Shown here: positions 1-9,219 of the stretch, piece after piece | Position numbering within the stretch: the stretch's first letter is position 1 | Layout: the number at the start of each line of letters is the position of its first letter | NCBI GenBank assembly: GCA_001464575.1 | Contig: LNFE01000184.1 | Span: 1 to 63,659, forward strand | Source of the DNA: Acidobacteria bacterium Ga0077553 | GTDB taxonomy: Bacteria > Acidobacteriota > Terriglobia > Bryobacterales > Bryobacteraceae | DNA: 63,659 bases | Reading direction: 5' to 3' | Program-made: the position numbers and the translations under genes | Notes under the pieces: model-generated | What the model saw: the letters and a program-made list of their open reading frames with translations, nothing else | What the model was told of the DNA's origin: nothing | Databases searched by the model: none

Positions 1-48
1 ATAAGAATGGCACGCATCCGCACCCGCCGCGCAAAAAAATACTACTGA
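1..48 (+). CDS. possible 3' end of a gene entering from the left
   Basis: The frame is open from the first base to a TGA at 46-48. It encodes a short, very basic tail with four Arg and two Lys, ending KKYY. Basic tails are common at protein ends, but so little is visible that this could be chance. No product can be named. Confidence 0.22.
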   Translation: MRMARIRTRRAKKYY

Positions 49-63
49 GGCTGATTCAAAAAA

Positions 64-2016
64 CTAATCCTCGTCATGCTGCGACGCCAGCGTCGTCAAC
101 ACATTCATGTCCTCGAGCGTCGTCACGTCGCCCGCCACGGTATTCGAAGTTACGATCTCCCGCAGCAACCGCCGCATGATCTTTCCGCTCCGCGTCTTCG
201 GCAAAGACTCGGTGAACCGGATCTCTTCCGGCCGCGCAAACGGTCCAATCTCGTGCGCCACCCACTGCCGCAGCTCCTTGCCCAGCGTGTCCACGTCCTT
301 GGCGCTTTTCTTCAGCGTCACGAAGCAGCAAATCGCCTGCCCCGTAATCTCATGCGGCTTGCCGACCACCGCCGCCTCCGCCACCGAAGGATGCTTCACC
401 AGCGCCGACTCAATCTCCATCGTGCTCAGCCGGTGGCCGCTGACGTTCATCACGTCGTCCACGCGTCCCAGAATCCAGAAGTAGCCGTCTTTATCCTTCC
501 GCGCCGCATCGCCCGTGAAGTAGTAGCCGGGGAACCGCGACCAGTATTGGTCCTGGTACCGCTCCGGGTCACCCCAAATCGTCCGCAGCATGCTCGGCCA
601 GGGCTTCCGCATGATCAGGAAGCCTTCCTTGCCGTCCTCCACCGGGTGACCATTGTGGTCCACGATCTCCGGAATAATGCCTGGCATCGGCATCGTGCCC
701 GAACCTGGCTTCAACGGCGTCGCGCCCGGCATCGGCGAAATCAAAATCGCCCCGGTCTCCGTCTGCCACCACGTGTCCACAATCGGGCAGCGGCTCTCGC
801 CAATCACCCGGTAATACCAGTCCCACGCCGCCGGATTAATCGGTTCGCCCACCGAACCCAACAAGCGAAGCGACTTCAAGTTATGGCGCTCCGGCCAATG
901 GTCGCCCTGGCGGATCAACGCCCGGATCGCCGTCGGCGAAGTATAGAAAACTGAAATTTTATATTTGTCAATCAGCCGCCACCAGCGGTCAAACGCCGGC
1001 GTGTCCGGAGCGCCTTCGTACATGAAGGTGGTTGCCCCACAAGACAACGGCCCGTAGACCACATAGCTGTGCCCCGTCACCCAACCCACGTCCGCCGTGC
1101 ACCAGTACGTGTCGTGTTCCTTCAGGTCGAACACCCATTTCGTCGTCATCGTCGCCTGCAGCAGATAGCCCGCCGACGTGTGCAGAATGCCCTTCGGCTT
1201 CCCCGTCGTGCCCGACGTATACAGCACGTACAGCGGATGCTCGCTATCCACTTCCACCGGCGCCACGTCTTCCGAAGCCGACTCGTCGAGGACATGCCAC
1301 CAATGGTCGCGGCCCTTCTCCATCTTCACTTCCGAACCCGTCCGCTGGTACACCACCGTGTGCCGTACCGTCGGGCACTCCCGCAGCGCTTCATCCACGG
1401 CATCCTTCAGCCGGATCTCTTTACCCCGCCGCCAGCCGCCATCGGTCGTAATCACCACCGACGCTTCCAAATCCTGAATCCGCGCCTTCAACGCCTCGGC
1501 CGAAAACCCGCCAAATACGACAGAATGCGGAATGCCCAGCCGCGCGCATCCCAGCATCGCAATCGCTGCTTCCGGAATCATCGGCATGTAGATCACCGCC
1601 CGGTCGCCGGTCTTCAAATCCAGTTCGAGCAACGAGCTCGCAAACCGCGTCACCAGCCGTTGCAGCTCCCGGTACGTAATCGTCCGCTGATCGCCCGGCT
1701 CGCCTTCAAAGATAATCGCGGCCTTGTTCCCCCGGCCGCCCATCGCATGCCGGTCCACGCAGTTGTAGCAAACGTTCAGCTTGCCGCCCACAAACCACTT
1801 GGCAAACGGCGGGTTCCAATCAAGCGGCTTCTCGAACCGCTGGAACCAATCCAGCTCCTGCTCGGCCAACTGGCCCCAGAACTCTTCTGTGTTGTTCAAA
1901 GCCTTCGCGTACATCGCGCGATAAGCTTCCATCCCGCTTACGTTGGCCTGCCGGATGAACTCCTCCGACGGCGGCACCAGGGTCGGAAGCGATACGGGTT
2001 TTGCGTCTTGCGTCAT
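64..2016 (-). CDS. acs: acetyl-CoA synthetase (acetate-CoA ligase, AMP-forming)
   Basis: This 650-residue protein matches the usual Acs length of about 650. It activates acetate with ATP and CoA to acetyl-CoA through an acetyl-adenylate, in the cytoplasm. The N-terminal ACAS segment is present, with [17 protein letters not shown]. The adenylate-forming core has [11 protein letters not shown] near residue 265 and the substrate-pocket region WWQTETG. The C-terminal domain carries [13 protein letters not shown] and [11 protein letters not shown], whose Lys is the residue acetylated in known Acs proteins. The ATG at 2016 lies only about 50 bases from the start of the divergent isomerase gene, so the two share a very compact promoter region. 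A second ligase of this superfamily lies at 11020-12870. Confidence 0.95.
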   Translation of the reverse strand: MTQDAKPVSLPTLVPPSEEFIRQANVSGMEAYRAMYAKALNNTEEFWGQLAEQELDWFQRFEKPLDWNPPFAKWFVGGKLNVCYNCVDRHAMGGRGNKAAIIFEGEPGDQRTITYRELQRLVTRFASSLLELDLKTGDRAVIYMPMIPEAAIAMLGCARLGIPHSVVFGGFSAEALKARIQDLEASVVITTDGGWRRGKEIRLKDAVDEALRECPTVRHTVVYQRTGSEVKMEKGRDHWWHVLDESASEDVAPVEVDSEHPLYVLYTSGTTGKPKGILHTSAGYLLQATMTTKWVFDLKEHDTYWCTADVGWVTGHSYVVYGPLSCGATTFMYEGAPDTPAFDRWWRLIDKYKISVFYTSPTAIRALIRQGDHWPERHNLKSLRLLGSVGEPINPAAWDWYYRVIGESRCPIVDTWWQTETGAILISPMPGATPLKPGSGTMPMPGIIPEIVDHNGHPVEDGKEGFLIMRKPWPSMLRTIWGDPERYQDQYWSRFPGYYFTGDAARKDKDGYFWILGRVDDVMNVSGHRLSTMEIESALVKHPSVAEAAVVGKPHEITGQAICCFVTLKKSAKDVDTLGKELRQWVAHEIGPFARPEEIRFTESLPKTRSGKIMRRLLREIVTSNTVAGDVTTLEDMNVLTTLASQHDED

Positions 2017-2064
2017 TCAGGCGATTCTATCAACCGCGATATCATGGTGTCTCGATTTCTCGTT

Positions 2065-3306
2065 ATGTCTGTCCTTGAACCCAACCAGCAACAAGCTCTC
2101 GTCGAGCGCCTCGCCACGGCCTGCGGTGGTGCCTACTCCCCGGAAACCCGGCGCAAGTTCTTCATCACCGGCCCCCAGTGGGCCGCCGCGTATGAAGGCA
2201 ATTCGCTCTTCCAGGACAAGACCCGCCCCGCCATCGGCTTTGAACGCATCATTGAGGAGTACGCCAAAATCGGCATCGGTTACTGGTGTACCCACGACAC
2301 CGACGTCATCCCCACCGCGGGCCTCGGCAACGTGCAGCAGGACGAGATCGTCGGCCGCATCGCCGCCTCCCTGAAGAAGGAGGGCCTCCAGTGCTCGATG
2401 GTCACCACCGAGACATTCAATAACCCCGTTTGGGCCGCCAGCTCCGCGCCTGAGGCCGAGCAGATTCGCGAGTACGCCGCCTGGCGCGTCTCCAATACCG
2501 TGAAAATCGGCCATGAACTCGGCGCCCAGTTCGCCGTCTACTGGCCCGGTGCCCTCGGCTACTGGATCCAAGGCGCCATCGACGAAACCGAAGTCCTCCA
2601 GTGGTACGCCGATACTCTCAACGCCGCTTGCGACACCGACATCGAGCTCTCGAAGAAGTTCGGCCGCGCCACCCTGAAGCACTGCATGGAGGCCAAACCC
2701 TTTGAACCCGTCGCCGAAATCCTCCTGCCCACCAGCGACGCCATGCTCGCCTTCATCTTCTCCGGCAAGCTGAAATACCCCGCCATGGTCGGCCTCAATC
2801 CCGAGTACCTCCACGAGCGCATGTGGGGCACCGCCGTCCGCGCCGCCCTCGCCCGCATGCTCTTCGCCAACAAGCTCTGGCACTTCGATATCAACGACGG
2901 CTACAGCCTCAAACACGACGTCGACATCGCCGTCGGCCTCATCAACCCGTTCGACTGGCTGAACGTTTTAGTGCTTCTCCGCAGCCACGGCTTCAACGGA
3001 CCGTTCAATCTCGACTACAAACCGCCCAGATCCACCAGCCAGCACGGCGTCTTCGCCGTCAGCTTCCCCACCGCCGTCGACCGCTTCATCACCCTCTGGG
3101 AGATGGCCGGCGAGGTCCTCACGGACCCCATCATCAAGGAAGCCACCGAGGCCCTCAAGACTGCCGGACCCCGCGTCGCCAACCCGCTCGACGCCGCCGG
3201 TATGTTCGAAAGCAACCGCGAGCTCTGGAGCCTCCACGAGCTCATCGGCCATCGCCTCTTCCAGATCCTGGTCGGTCAGAACAAGGGCCGCATCTTCTCG
3301 GTCTAG
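2065..3306 (+). CDS. xylose-isomerase-like sugar isomerase
   Basis: The 413-residue protein looks like a TIM-barrel aldose-ketose isomerase of the xylose isomerase family, though divergent. CTHDTDVIP fits the catalytic His-Asp region (FHDxD in XylA). CMEAKPFEP fits the EPKP metal-ligand region. KLWHFDINDGYSLKHDVD fits the late metal-binding segment. Length agrees with XylA (about 390-440). An in-frame ATG at 2044 would add seven residues, and neither start has a clear Shine-Dalgarno. The true substrate cannot be read from sequence. It stands alone, with no xylulokinase or sugar transporter beside it. Confidence 0.72.
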   Translation: MSVLEPNQQQALVERLATACGGAYSPETRRKFFITGPQWAAAYEGNSLFQDKTRPAIGFERIIEEYAKIGIGYWCTHDTDVIPTAGLGNVQQDEIVGRIAASLKKEGLQCSMVTTETFNNPVWAASSAPEAEQIREYAAWRVSNTVKIGHELGAQFAVYWPGALGYWIQGAIDETEVLQWYADTLNAACDTDIELSKKFGRATLKHCMEAKPFEPVAEILLPTSDAMLAFIFSGKLKYPAMVGLNPEYLHERMWGTAVRAALARMLFANKLWHFDINDGYSLKHDVDIAVGLINPFDWLNVLVLLRSHGFNGPFNLDYKPPRSTSQHGVFAVSFPTAVDRFITLWEMAGEVLTDPIIKEATEALKTAGPRVANPLDAAGMFESNRELWSLHELIGHRLFQILVGQNKGRIFSV

Positions 3307-3312
3307 TCCGCC

Positions 3313-3753
3313 ATGCCGGCGGCGCTCATCTTCGCGTTGATCGCCGCCGCTATCGGCATCAGCGTCCCGTACAGCTTTCTCCGTTTTCAGCTCCGGCTGA
3401 GATTTCGCAATTCGCCCGAAGGTAACCCCTTCCTCCCCGATCGCGCGCTGTACGACCGCTGCCTTGCCGCCATCCCCACGGACCCGCTCTTCCGCCGCTG
3501 GCGCGTCTTCTATTGGCTCATCTGGGGAGCCAACGCGGTCTTCGTCGTTGCCGTCATCGGCTCGCAGGCCTGCTCCTCGTCCCGGCTCGTTGGCTTCGTT
3601 TCGCAACTCAGCTTCCCGACGCCCGACGAATGCGTCAGCACCGGGTTCTTCGCGTCATACTTCAGGAACCATAGAATGTGGTCGACCCGCGCCGCCTTCG
3701 CTGTCGCCTCGCCCGCCGTCGAAGCGTTCTCGGTGTACCAGGCCAGCAACTGA
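3313..3753 (+). CDS. small putative membrane protein, 3' part doubtful
   Basis: The first 85 or so residues look like a real small membrane protein. There is a hydrophobic N-terminal segment, an Arg-rich stretch, then a second hydrophobic segment around YWLIWGANAVFVVAVIG. It begins 6 bases after the isomerase stop, suggesting co-transcription. From about residue 85 the sequence becomes Ser-rich and unconvincing, and it is antisense to a minus-strand frame (3510-3896) that itself looks real only at its N-terminus. Both genes may have lost their 3' ends. The family is not recognised. Confidence 0.4.
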   Translation: MPAALIFALIAAAIGISVPYSFLRFQLRLRFRNSPEGNPFLPDRALYDRCLAAIPTDPLFRRWRVFYWLIWGANAVFVVAVIGSQACSSSRLVGFVSQLSFPTPDECVSTGFFASYFRNHRMWSTRAAFAVASPAVEAFSVYQASN

Positions 3754-3896
3754 ATCCGCGCCGCCGCGTCGTCCGGGTTCGCCTTCAGCCGCTGCTCCAA
3801 ACGCTGCAGCGGGTTCGCCGACAGGTTCCGCCCCTGCTCCAGCAGCTTCTCCACATCCGCCAACGTCATCACCGCAAAAAGGAGCATTCCCCACAT
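3510..3896 (-). CDS. N-terminal part of a TPR-like secreted protein, 3' part doubtful
   Basis: The 128-residue frame starts with a short hydrophobic stretch. It continues with a convincing helical-repeat segment, NPLQRLEQRLKANPDDAAAR followed by IQLLAWYTENA and RVDHILWFLKYDAKNP, a pattern I associate with secreted acidobacterial TPR-like proteins. Past about residue 88 the sequence loses this character and overlaps the plus-strand gene at 3313-3753. It may be a truncated gene. The start at 3896 leaves 26 bases to the divergent gene at 3923. Confidence 0.42.
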   Translation of the reverse strand: MWGMLLFAVMTLADVEKLLEQGRNLSANPLQRLEQRLKANPDDAAARIQLLAWYTENASTAGEATAKAARVDHILWFLKYDAKNPVLTHSSGVGKLSCETKPTSRDEEQACEPMTATTKTALAPQMSQ

Positions 3897-3922
3897 CCCT
3901 CCATTCTGACGTAGAATTCGGC

Positions 3923-4951
3923 ATGCTCGCGCTGCTCCTCCTCTTCGCCGACCTCACCCTGATCAAGAACGACAAGCTCGAACTTTCCGTCCAGAATCCC
4001 GGCGGCGCCTTCACCAAACTCCGCCTCGTCGCCGACCCTGACGAAACGAACCCAATGTGGAAGGGCAACGGCAACTACCGGGGCCACTTCCTTTGCGTCG
4101 ATGGCTTCGGCCCCACGTCCAAGGAAGAGCAAGCCGCCGGCCTCCCCGGCCATGGCGAAGCCGTCCGCCAATCCTGGACCCAAACCGCCCCGGGCGTCTT
4201 TGAAACCCGCCTCCCCATCGTCCAGGAGAAAGTCACCCGCCGCATCGAGCTCCTTCCCGGCGAACAGGTCATCACCGTCGAAACCACCCTAGAAAACGAG
4301 CTAGGCTTCGACCGTCCCATCAATTGGGCCGAACACGCCACCATCGGCGCACCCTTCCTCACCCACGGCAAAACGGTCGTCGACGCCTCCGTCGGCCGCT
4401 GCCTCACCCGCCCCGACGAAAAGGGCGGCCCCAAGTCCACCCTCAACGCCGGCGTCGAATTCACCTATCCCCACGTCCCCCTCAACGCCGGAGGCACCCG
4501 CAACCTCCGCAGCGTCCCCGCCGGCGCCAACTCCCTCGACCACACCGGCTGCACCATCGACCCCAACCGCACCCACGGCTTCGTCACCGCCATTCACCTC
4601 GAAAAGCGGCTAGTCTTCGGCTACTACTTCCCCCGTGCCGATTACCCCTGGCTCCAGGAGTGGCACAACTATCCGGCCTCCGGCGAACTCTCCCGCGGCC
4701 TTGAATTCGGCACCCAGCCCTTCGATGTCTCCCGTCGCCAAGCCATCAGCCAGGGCAAGCTCTTCGACGTGCCTACCTATCGCTGGCTCCCCGCCAAGTC
4801 GAAGATCTCCGCCAAGTTCGTCATGTTCTACGCCGCCGTCCCCCCGGGCTTCGATCAGGTCGACGATGTCCGCCACGAAAACGGCCACCTCGTACTCACC
4901 AACAACGCCACCAACCAAACCATCCGCCTCGCCGCGCAGAAAATACCTTAG
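3923..4951 (+). CDS. galactose-mutarotase-like secreted protein
   Basis: The 342-residue protein has a short hydrophobic N-terminus (LALLLLFADL) that could be a signal peptide. The rest is beta-rich. NDKLELSVQNPGGAFTKLRL, GHFLCVDGFGP, LPGHGEA, ETTLENE and WAEHATIG fit the aldose-1-epimerase/mutarotase fold, in which sugars bind on a beta-sandwich. Catalytic residues cannot be assigned with certainty. I chose the ATG at 3923 because it starts the hydrophobic segment, although the frame is open much further upstream. Confidence 0.65.
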   Translation: MLALLLLFADLTLIKNDKLELSVQNPGGAFTKLRLVADPDETNPMWKGNGNYRGHFLCVDGFGPTSKEEQAAGLPGHGEAVRQSWTQTAPGVFETRLPIVQEKVTRRIELLPGEQVITVETTLENELGFDRPINWAEHATIGAPFLTHGKTVVDASVGRCLTRPDEKGGPKSTLNAGVEFTYPHVPLNAGGTRNLRSVPAGANSLDHTGCTIDPNRTHGFVTAIHLEKRLVFGYYFPRADYPWLQEWHNYPASGELSRGLEFGTQPFDVSRRQAISQGKLFDVPTYRWLPAKSKISAKFVMFYAAVPPGFDQVDDVRHENGHLVLTNNATNQTIRLAAQKIP

Positions 4952-4978
4952 TCGAACTCGGGTATCTAGTCTAGTAAT

Positions 4979-4983
4979 GGAGG
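4979..4983 (+). promoter_or_regulatory. ribosome binding site that favours a GTG start
   Basis: GGAGG lies five bases before a GTG at 4989. The in-frame ATG at 4977 overlaps this motif and has none of its own, so GTG at 4989 is the better start for the TPR gene. Confidence 0.55.
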
Positions 4984-4988
4984 TCCGC

Positions 4989-6038
4989 GTGCGAAAGTCC
5001 ATTTTTGCCCTCCTCTTCTGTGCGCTCGCCGCGCTGCCGGCCAAGCGCCACCTGGCCGAGACCACTGAAGGTCCCGCCGGACTCATCCTCCAACAGATCA
5101 TTCAGGAGCCGGACTCCCCGCGCCGCCTGGAGTATCTGCGCATGTTCCTCGAACGCTTTCCTCAGCACGAGTCCTACACCTGGGTGCTCGGCGAAGCCCA
5201 AACCCACTATCTCGCCGCGAAGGATTTCGACAGCACCCTGCGGGCCGGCGAAACCCTGCTCCTCGCCGACCCCGCCGACCTTCCCGCCGCCCACACCGCT
5301 CTACAGGCCGCCCAGGCAAAAGGTACCGCCGACCTCATCCAACTCTGGGCCCAGCGCACCGCCGACGCGGCCCTCCGCGCCGAACCCAGCGACTACGCCC
5401 GCCAGTGCCTCACCTACGCCGAGTACTTCCTCTACGCTCCGGCCCTACAGTCGACGGACCCTAAAGTCCTCCAAGCCGCCGCCACCAAACTCGAAAAGGC
5501 GAACCCCGCCTCCGAGTACCTCCCCCAGTTGCGAGCGCGCATGTTCCATCTCCATCGCCAGTCCGGCAACGTGGGGCAAACCCTGGCGCTCGCCGAAGCC
5601 AAGCTGAAGCAGGACCCCAACCAACCCGACATGCTCCTCTTCCTCGCCTCACACTACTACGACGGCTTGAAGGACCCGCAGAAAGCCATCCTCTACGCCA
5701 AGCGCCTCGTCGCCCCAACCAGCAAGGCCACGCCCGCTCAGGCGGCCCTAGGCCACACCATGCTCGGGGTCATCGCCTCCCAAGACGCCCGCCTCGCCGA
5801 CGCCGAGTTGCATCTCCGCGCCGCCATTCCCTATCTCGATCCCCACCCCGCGCTGAAAAGTGAAGCGCTCTACCACCTGGGCTTCGTCAACCTGCGCCTC
5901 GGTGAGCCCAAACAAGACTTGCGGCGCATCGAACAGGCCTACAAGCTCCACGCCGAATGCGCCACGCTGGCCGGGCCGTTCAAAGACCAGGCCGCCAGCA
6001 GCGCCGCCGGCATTCGCAGCCAGTACCACCTCAAGTAG
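4989..6038 (+). CDS. exported TPR-repeat protein
   Basis: With the GTG start the product has 349 residues. The N-terminus is charged then hydrophobic (RKSIFALLFCALAALPA), consistent with a signal peptide. The remainder is helical with TPR-like units, for example PDMLLFLASHYYDGLKDPQKA, ALGHTMLGVIASQDARLADAE and SEALYHLGFVNLRLGEPK. Proteins of this kind usually act as periplasmic scaffolds, but no partner is evident. It ends at the edge of nuoI on the other strand, so the two genes are convergent and abut without a visible terminator. Confidence 0.75.
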   Translation: MRKSIFALLFCALAALPAKRHLAETTEGPAGLILQQIIQEPDSPRRLEYLRMFLERFPQHESYTWVLGEAQTHYLAAKDFDSTLRAGETLLLADPADLPAAHTALQAAQAKGTADLIQLWAQRTADAALRAEPSDYARQCLTYAEYFLYAPALQSTDPKVLQAAATKLEKANPASEYLPQLRARMFHLHRQSGNVGQTLALAEAKLKQDPNQPDMLLFLASHYYDGLKDPQKAILYAKRLVAPTSKATPAQAALGHTMLGVIASQDARLADAELHLRAAIPYLDPHPALKSEALYHLGFVNLRLGEPKQDLRRIEQAYKLHAECATLAGPFKDQAASSAAGIRSQYHLK

Positions 6039-6539
6039 CTAGTGTCCGCCCGCCGTCTCGACCGGCACGGCCGGCGCCTTCGCGTTCGGCGCGATGTTCA
6101 CGAGCATCTGCTCTTTCCGGTAGATCAAGGTCGAAGTGTTGTAGCTCGCAATCTCAAACTGGTGGCCGTGCGTAATCGCATCCGTCGGGCAGGCCTCCAC
6201 GCAGAATCCACAGAATATGCAGCGGCTGTAGTCGATGTTGTACACGCTTGCGTACCGTTCGCCACCGCTAATCCGCTTCTTCTCCGTGTTCTCGTCTGCC
6301 TCAATGTAGATGCAGTTCGACGGGCAGGCCGCCGCGCACAAAAAGCACGCCACGCTCTTCTCCAGCCCCGCCTCATCACGCTGCAGCACGTGAACCCCGC
6401 GGTACCGCTCCTGGAACTTCGCCGGAGCGTCCGGGTAATCCTCTGTCACCGTCGGAGACATCATCTCCTTCAAAGTGACGCTCATGCCCTTGGCGATTGC
6501 CGCCGCGGAGCCCAGAATCTCGGAGATCGAGTTTGCCAT
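6039..6539 (-). CDS. nuoI: NADH-quinone oxidoreductase subunit I with an altered first cluster ligand
   Basis: This 166-residue protein is the two-[4Fe-4S] ferredoxin-like subunit that carries electrons in the peripheral arm of complex I. The second motif, CIFCGFCVEACP, is intact. In the first motif the usual C-x2-C-x2-C-x3-CP reads SVACFLCAAACP: residue 62 is Ser (codon AGC), followed by Cys65, Cys68 and Cys72. The conserved flanks YRGVHVLQRDE and SGGERYASVYNIDY support the assignment. It stands apart from any other nuo gene here. It lies 11 bases downstream of the STAS gene and probably shares its transcript. Confidence 0.93.
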   Translation of the reverse strand: MANSISEILGSAAAIAKGMSVTLKEMMSPTVTEDYPDAPAKFQERYRGVHVLQRDEAGLEKSVACFLCAAACPSNCIYIEADENTEKKRISGGERYASVYNIDYSRCIFCGFCVEACPTDAITHGHQFEIASYNTSTLIYRKEQMLVNIAPNAKAPAVPVETAGGH

Positions 6540-6550
6540 CTGCTTCCAGG

Positions 6551-6952
6551 TTACCCTTCGCTCTTGCGCTGCTGCAAGAACGTCAGAATGTCGAACTTCT
6601 TAATCTCGCGATCCGGGAAGAAACTATTCACCGCCGACTGCTCATCGTCGAAGACCTCGAACACCGTTTCGAGCCGCGTCAGCACGATCAATTCCACCGT
6701 TCGCCGCGAAAGGTTCAACAGTTTCATCGTCCCCCCGGCGCGCCGCGCGGTTGAAAAGCACATCACCAACGCTCCCAAACCCGACGAGTCGATGTACGTC
6801 ACCCCCGCCAGATTCAGAATCAATCGCGCCTTCCCCGCCGAGATCAACTGATTCAGCGTCTCCCGCATCGTGCCCGTCGACTCGCCGGCGATCAGTTGCC
6901 CCACGCAATCCAAAACAACGATCCCTTCTTTTTCCCGATCTGTAATCTGCAT
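6551..6952 (-). CDS. STAS-domain anti-sigma factor antagonist
   Basis: The 133-residue protein is a single STAS domain of the SpoIIAA/RsbV type. Such proteins bind anti-sigma kinases and are controlled by Ser phosphorylation. The conserved loop reads VTYIDSSGLGALV, with candidate phospho-Ser at 56 or 57. The start ATG overlaps the histidine kinase stop by one base (TAATG), which implies translational coupling. A STAS protein coupled to an OmpR-type two-component pair is a less common arrangement than its usual partnership with an RsbW-like kinase, which is not seen here. The roughly 25-residue C-terminal tail beyond the core is charged. Confidence 0.9.
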   Translation of the reverse strand: MQITDREKEGIVVLDCVGQLIAGESTGTMRETLNQLISAGKARLILNLAGVTYIDSSGLGALVMCFSTARRAGGTMKLLNLSRRTVELIVLTRLETVFEVFDDEQSAVNSFFPDREIKKFDILTFLQQRKSEG

Positions 6953-8448
6953 TATCCTCGCGTATCCTCAATCCCCATCCCAGCCAACGACGGCATCTCC
7001 GCCCCCGGTTCCGGACTCGCGGGCAGCAACACCCGGAATGTGGTTCCCACTCCCAGCTTACTGTCCACTTCGATCTTGCCGTGGTGCGCCCGCACAATCC
7101 AGGAGACAAAGCTCAAACCCAAACCCAAACCCTTATCCGGATCCCCGCCCGGAACTTTGTAGAACCGCTCAAAGATATGCGGCAAACTCTCTTCCGGTAT
7201 CCCCTGCCCCGTATCGGAAAAACACATCTCCACATGGTCGCCCAGTTCGTTCACCAACGTCCGCAGCGTCACGCGGATCTTGCCCCCGCGCGGCGTGTAC
7301 TTCACGGCGTTCGATAGCAGATTCGCCACCAGGCGCTCTATCTGCACCCGGTCCGCATCCACCCAGATCTCGGCCGGCAACTCGGCGTCCAGCGTCACCC
7401 CGGCGTCCTCGGCCGGAATCTGGAACTGCTCCACAATATCGGTCACGGTCTCGCTCAGGTTCAACCGGAGAAATTTCAACACCAGATGCCCGGCCTCGGA
7501 CTGCGACAGCAGCAGCAGCGCCCGCACGATGCTCGATAGCCGGTCGACATCCTGCAGCGCGTTCACAATCGCGTCCCGGTACTGCTCCTTGGTATTCGCC
7601 GTGAAGAGCGCTACCTCCAACTGGCCCCGAATGGACGTCAACGGCGTCCGCAACTCGTGCGAGACGTCGGTGCCGAAACGCCGCACCTGCTCGAACCCTT
7701 GCGATAGGCGATCCATCATCTTGTTGAACGCATCGATCAGACGGTCCAACTCGTCGTCGGTCTCTCGCCCGGGAATGCGAACGTGCAGGGTCGAACTGCT
7801 CACTTCCTGCGCGGTCGCTGCCACGCGATTCACCGGCTCCAAACCTCTCCCGGCCATAAACCAGCCCAGGAACAACGTCAGTCCCACCAGCAACGGAAGC
7901 ACGCTGAAATAGTTGCTCACGAACATCGCCGGCAGCGTTTCGTTGTCGGTCAGCGTCCGGCCCACCACCAGCAGATACGGCTGGTTCACGGAACGGATCA
8001 CCCCATACCGCAGCAGCAGTGTCGTTCCCTTGCCGTCCTTCTTTACCTTCCATTGCGGCATCCGGTTCGCGAGAATCTGCTGAATCTCGCTCGGCGTTTC
8101 AACGCCAAAAGCCCGATACCCGTTCGAGACTTCGAGCACCGCACCTTCCCGGTCAGTAATCAGGATCAGCTTCCGTAGCCGCTCCACATGCGAAGCATCG
8201 TCCAGTTCCCTCGGATCGAAGGTCCAGTTCGCCTGCCCCCGTTCAATCCGCAGAAATCCGCGCACCGCGCGCCACTCTTCTTCAATCAACTCCCGCGTCC
8301 GAGCCTCGATCAGACGTTCGAGGCTCACCCGGAAGTACAGACCAATGCCCACCAGCAGGATGGCGAAGACCACGACGTAGCTCATCGTCAACCGGAAGCG
8401 CAGCCCGCGCGCCGTCTTGCCGATCTTGACCAGCCACCATTGCAGCAC
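6952..8448 (-). CDS. sensor histidine kinase
   Basis: The 498-residue kinase has two membrane segments (about residues 21-38 and 181-199) around a periplasmic sensor of about 140 residues. A HAMP region follows, then the phosphoacceptor box DVSHELRTPL with His264. The ATPase domain has NLLSNAVKYTPRGG, FSDTGQGIPEE and KGLGLGLSF. The layout resembles CusS-type kinases paired with OmpR-family regulators. The regulator gene lies 3 bases upstream, so the two are co-translated. The periplasmic signal is unknown. Confidence 0.95.
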   Translation of the reverse strand: MLQWWLVKIGKTARGLRFRLTMSYVVVFAILLVGIGLYFRVSLERLIEARTRELIEEEWRAVRGFLRIERGQANWTFDPRELDDASHVERLRKLILITDREGAVLEVSNGYRAFGVETPSEIQQILANRMPQWKVKKDGKGTTLLLRYGVIRSVNQPYLLVVGRTLTDNETLPAMFVSNYFSVLPLLVGLTLFLGWFMAGRGLEPVNRVAATAQEVSSSTLHVRIPGRETDDELDRLIDAFNKMMDRLSQGFEQVRRFGTDVSHELRTPLTSIRGQLEVALFTANTKEQYRDAIVNALQDVDRLSSIVRALLLLSQSEAGHLVLKFLRLNLSETVTDIVEQFQIPAEDAGVTLDAELPAEIWVDADRVQIERLVANLLSNAVKYTPRGGKIRVTLRTLVNELGDHVEMCFSDTGQGIPEESLPHIFERFYKVPGGDPDKGLGLGLSFVSWIVRAHHGKIEVDSKLGVGTTFRVLLPASPEPGAEMPSLAGMGIEDTRG

Positions 8449-8451
8449 GGC

Positions 8452-9150
8452 CTACTCCTGCTCGGCGCCTTTCTCCGGAACGTCGATCACGTAACCAATC
8501 CCGCGCACCGTGTGAATCAGGCGCACCGGAAACCGGTCGTCGATCTTGCTCCGCAGGTGGCGGATATACACGTCCACAATGTTCGTCAAGCCGTCGTAGT
8601 CCATGTCCCAAACGTGTTCAACGATCATCGTCCGGCTCAGCGGACGGCCCCGGTTCCGCATCAGATATTCGAGAATGCTGAACTCTTTCGGCGCCAGTTC
8701 GATGTTCTCTCCCGCGCGGGTCACCTTGCGCCGGATGCAATCGAGCGTTAAATCGCCCACCTGCAGCCGGTCCTGCAGCGGCGCGCCGCGGCGCAAAAGC
8801 GCCTTCACCCGAGCCAGAAACTCCACCACCGCAAAGGGCTTGCTGATGTAGTCGTCCGCGCCCGACTCGAGGCCCTTCACGCGATCATCCACATTGCTGC
8901 GCGCGCTCAGAATCAGCACCGGAGGGCTCACCTTCCGGTTCCGGATCTTCTCGAGCACCTTCAGTCCATCCATGTCCGGCAGGTTCAAGTCGAGAACGAT
9001 CAGATCGTGCTCCAACGTATGCACCGCTTCTAGCGCGCTGGTCCCATCGTGCGCAATCGTCACCGTGTAGCCGGCGCTCTCCAACCCGCGGCCCAGGAAG
9101 TCCGCAATCCGTTTCTCGTCCTCGACAACGAGAACGCGTGTAGTATCCAT
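8452..9150 (-). CDS. OmpR/PhoB-family response regulator
   Basis: The protein has 232 residues. The receiver domain has acidic residues in VVEDE, phosphoacceptor Asp54 in VLDLNLPD, and Lys104 in ISKPF. The winged-helix DNA-binding domain includes LAPKEFSILEYLMRNRGRPLSR and VYIRHLRSKID. It is the first gene of the minus-strand run regulator-kinase-STAS-nuoI. The 69 bases upstream, shared with the end of the preceding gene, should hold the promoter, but I could not pick out a convincing one. Confidence 0.96.
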   Translation of the reverse strand: MDTTRVLVVEDEKRIADFLGRGLESAGYTVTIAHDGTSALEAVHTLEHDLIVLDLNLPDMDGLKVLEKIRNRKVSPPVLILSARSNVDDRVKGLESGADDYISKPFAVVEFLARVKALLRRGAPLQDRLQVGDLTLDCIRRKVTRAGENIELAPKEFSILEYLMRNRGRPLSRTMIVEHVWDMDYDGLTNIVDVYIRHLRSKIDDRFPVRLIHTVRGIGYVIDVPEKGAEQE

Positions 9151-9219
9151 GTTTCGATCAATCCCCTAGTTGCTGGGATGGTAGCATACACCATTCTAAC
9201 CGCCTCTTCATAAAGCGAT

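Noticed and set aside
76..954. Long plus-strand open frames across acs, and similar long shadows over nuoI, hmgA, glmU and others.
   Set aside because: They are antisense to conserved genes, rich in Arg/His/Pro, and typical of high-GC third-codon bias.
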